This document shows positions 62,931 to 64,000 of a stretch of 64,000 nucleotides of DNA, in pieces. Within the stretch, counting starts at the first letter, position 1. Every line of letters begins with the position of its first letter. Made by a program: the position numbers and the translations under genes. The notes beneath the pieces are model-generated. The model was given only the letters and a program-made list of their open reading frames with translations, was not told the origin of the DNA and did no database searches. Source of the stretch: Brachypterus glaber (taxonomy: Eukaryota > Arthropoda > Insecta > Coleoptera > Kateretidae); NCBI GenBank assembly GCA_958510825.1, contig OY294048.1:33073026-33137025 (forward strand). The letters run 5' to 3'.

Positions 62931-64000
62931 TACCATAACTCGCTTAATATTTATCGTAAAAAAAATTCACAGTTAAAAGGCATTTTAAATTTCCCACGAA
63001 AACCTTTTAGTCAATTTTTTTTCGTAGGACAAGATATCGCTATTTAAAAGTATTACCCGCCTAGAAAGGGTATTCGATTCAGCTGGTTTTGGTTATAATC
63101 AAAACTCAAACTTTTTAATAAAAAAATCTAAAATCCTTTTTGCTTCTTTATATGATATTATATCGCAAAACTATAGTTTGACAATATTTTGTCACAAAAA
63201 CACTATGTCCAATTTTCTAAATTTTTGTGCCGTGATATTTTTTCTGGTGTTTTTTTGCAGAAGGGAATTGTTTAAGTAAAAGATTTAAAACTATTAAAAT
63301 ATGTTATCGCCTTGTTTGTACGCAGTCTAAAAAATATTTTTGAACGCAGGGTTTTATGCAGAATTTATGAAAAATTGTAGAAATTGTTATGTTATTATTA
63401 CACTGTGTAATAATATAAATGTTAGTAGTTAAATTTACAAACAAGGTGTTTTTAATTCTATTTTTATCTTAAATTTAAATCGTTTAAATTATTAAAAATA
63501 AAACTATTTTAAATGTCTAGTCAATAATTTTTAATGTTTATGTATTTTCTTATAAAGAATATTGGTGTTAAACTAGTCTAAAATATTATGTACTACTATA
63601 CTATAATATAGTCTATATTTCACAAAATTTGTAATCGTAAAGTACGCATTTGTAATAATAAATTTTCATTTTATAGAATAGCATAGTTTTTTTTTTCAAT
63701 ACCAATTGGTATATGGTATAGTATAGGTTAACCTATATAGTACACTGAAAAAACGTAGGAATCGAATATTATGTTACCTTATGAGTTGTTAATAGCATAT
63801 TACGCATACATGGACAGTCGCGCAGCGTCATGCGCGTTATTTACACGAATGCGTTATTGTTTATCTAATAGCAAAAAACTTGAATTTTTTTCTTATTTTT
63901 TTTATTTTGCTTTTTTTTGTTTTTCGAAAAAAAAATTAATTTAATTTTGTCAAAAATAATGTTACGTAACACTAAAAAAATTATAAACTTATAAAATGTT
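62931..64000. other. AT-rich end of window, no feature recognised
   Basis: No ORF, inverted repeat or exon-like stretch that I can support. Confidence 0.4.

Noticed and set aside
1..64000. Endogenous virus or LTR retrotransposon
   Set aside because: No gag, protease, integrase, envelope or paired LTRs were seen; all reverse transcriptase pieces are of the non-LTR type.

Overview
The window looks like nuclear DNA from an insect. It is very AT-rich, its introns are large and packed with transposons, spliced genes use canonical GT-AG junctions, and non-LTR retrotransposon remains, a tRNA-derived SINE and many fold-back or miniature inverted-repeat elements (MITEs) are present. A beetle is my best guess, from the style of the repeats and the DUF4817-type transposase. 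That guess is inference only. No bacterial operon, CRISPR array, rRNA or genuine tRNA gene was seen.

Genes. Three conserved housekeeping genes can be assembled by reading splice sites. (1) A DDX28-type mitochondrial DEAD-box helicase lies on the minus strand, 15041 to 7791, three exons, 463 aa. (2) ALKBH6, an AlkB-family dioxygenase, lies on the minus strand, 17291 to 16650, one exon, 213 aa. (3) NDUFAF5, a mitochondrial complex I assembly factor, lies on the plus strand, 17707 to 34276, five exons, 356 aa. ALKBH6 and NDUFAF5 are head to head across about 415 bp. A fourth plus-strand gene (35143 to 47612, five exons, 211 aa, all exon phases compatible) encodes a serine/proline-rich, probably disordered protein that I do not recognise. 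A possible first coding exon of a further plus-strand gene sits at 60129.

Layout. 1-7490: repeats, including a 1.65-kb inverted-repeat transposon with a broken transposase, a LINE remnant and a SINE. 7491-15041: DDX28, with introns of about 2.9 kb filled with MITEs and tandem arrays. 15050-16620: MITEs and a (TA)n tract. 16650-34350: ALKBH6 and NDUFAF5; NDUFAF5 introns hold three LINE pieces, a nest of insertions (20.2-24.0 kb) and a 1.5-kb fold-back. 34400-48100: the unrecognised gene with repeat-filled introns. 48100-64000: almost entirely fold-back elements and unassigned AT-rich DNA, including a second copy of an ~815-bp element that also lies at 37.8 kb.

How the genes relate. DDX28 (mitoribosome biogenesis) and NDUFAF5 (complex I assembly) are both mitochondrial in known biology. 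ALKBH6 is a poorly understood 2-oxoglutarate dioxygenase. The most notable observations are a MITE end that supplies the last codons and stop of DDX28, two elements with shared ends but different cores, nested insertions with readable target-site duplications, and several long inverted repeats inside introns that would form hairpins in pre-mRNA. I found nothing that clearly amounts to a new multi-gene system.
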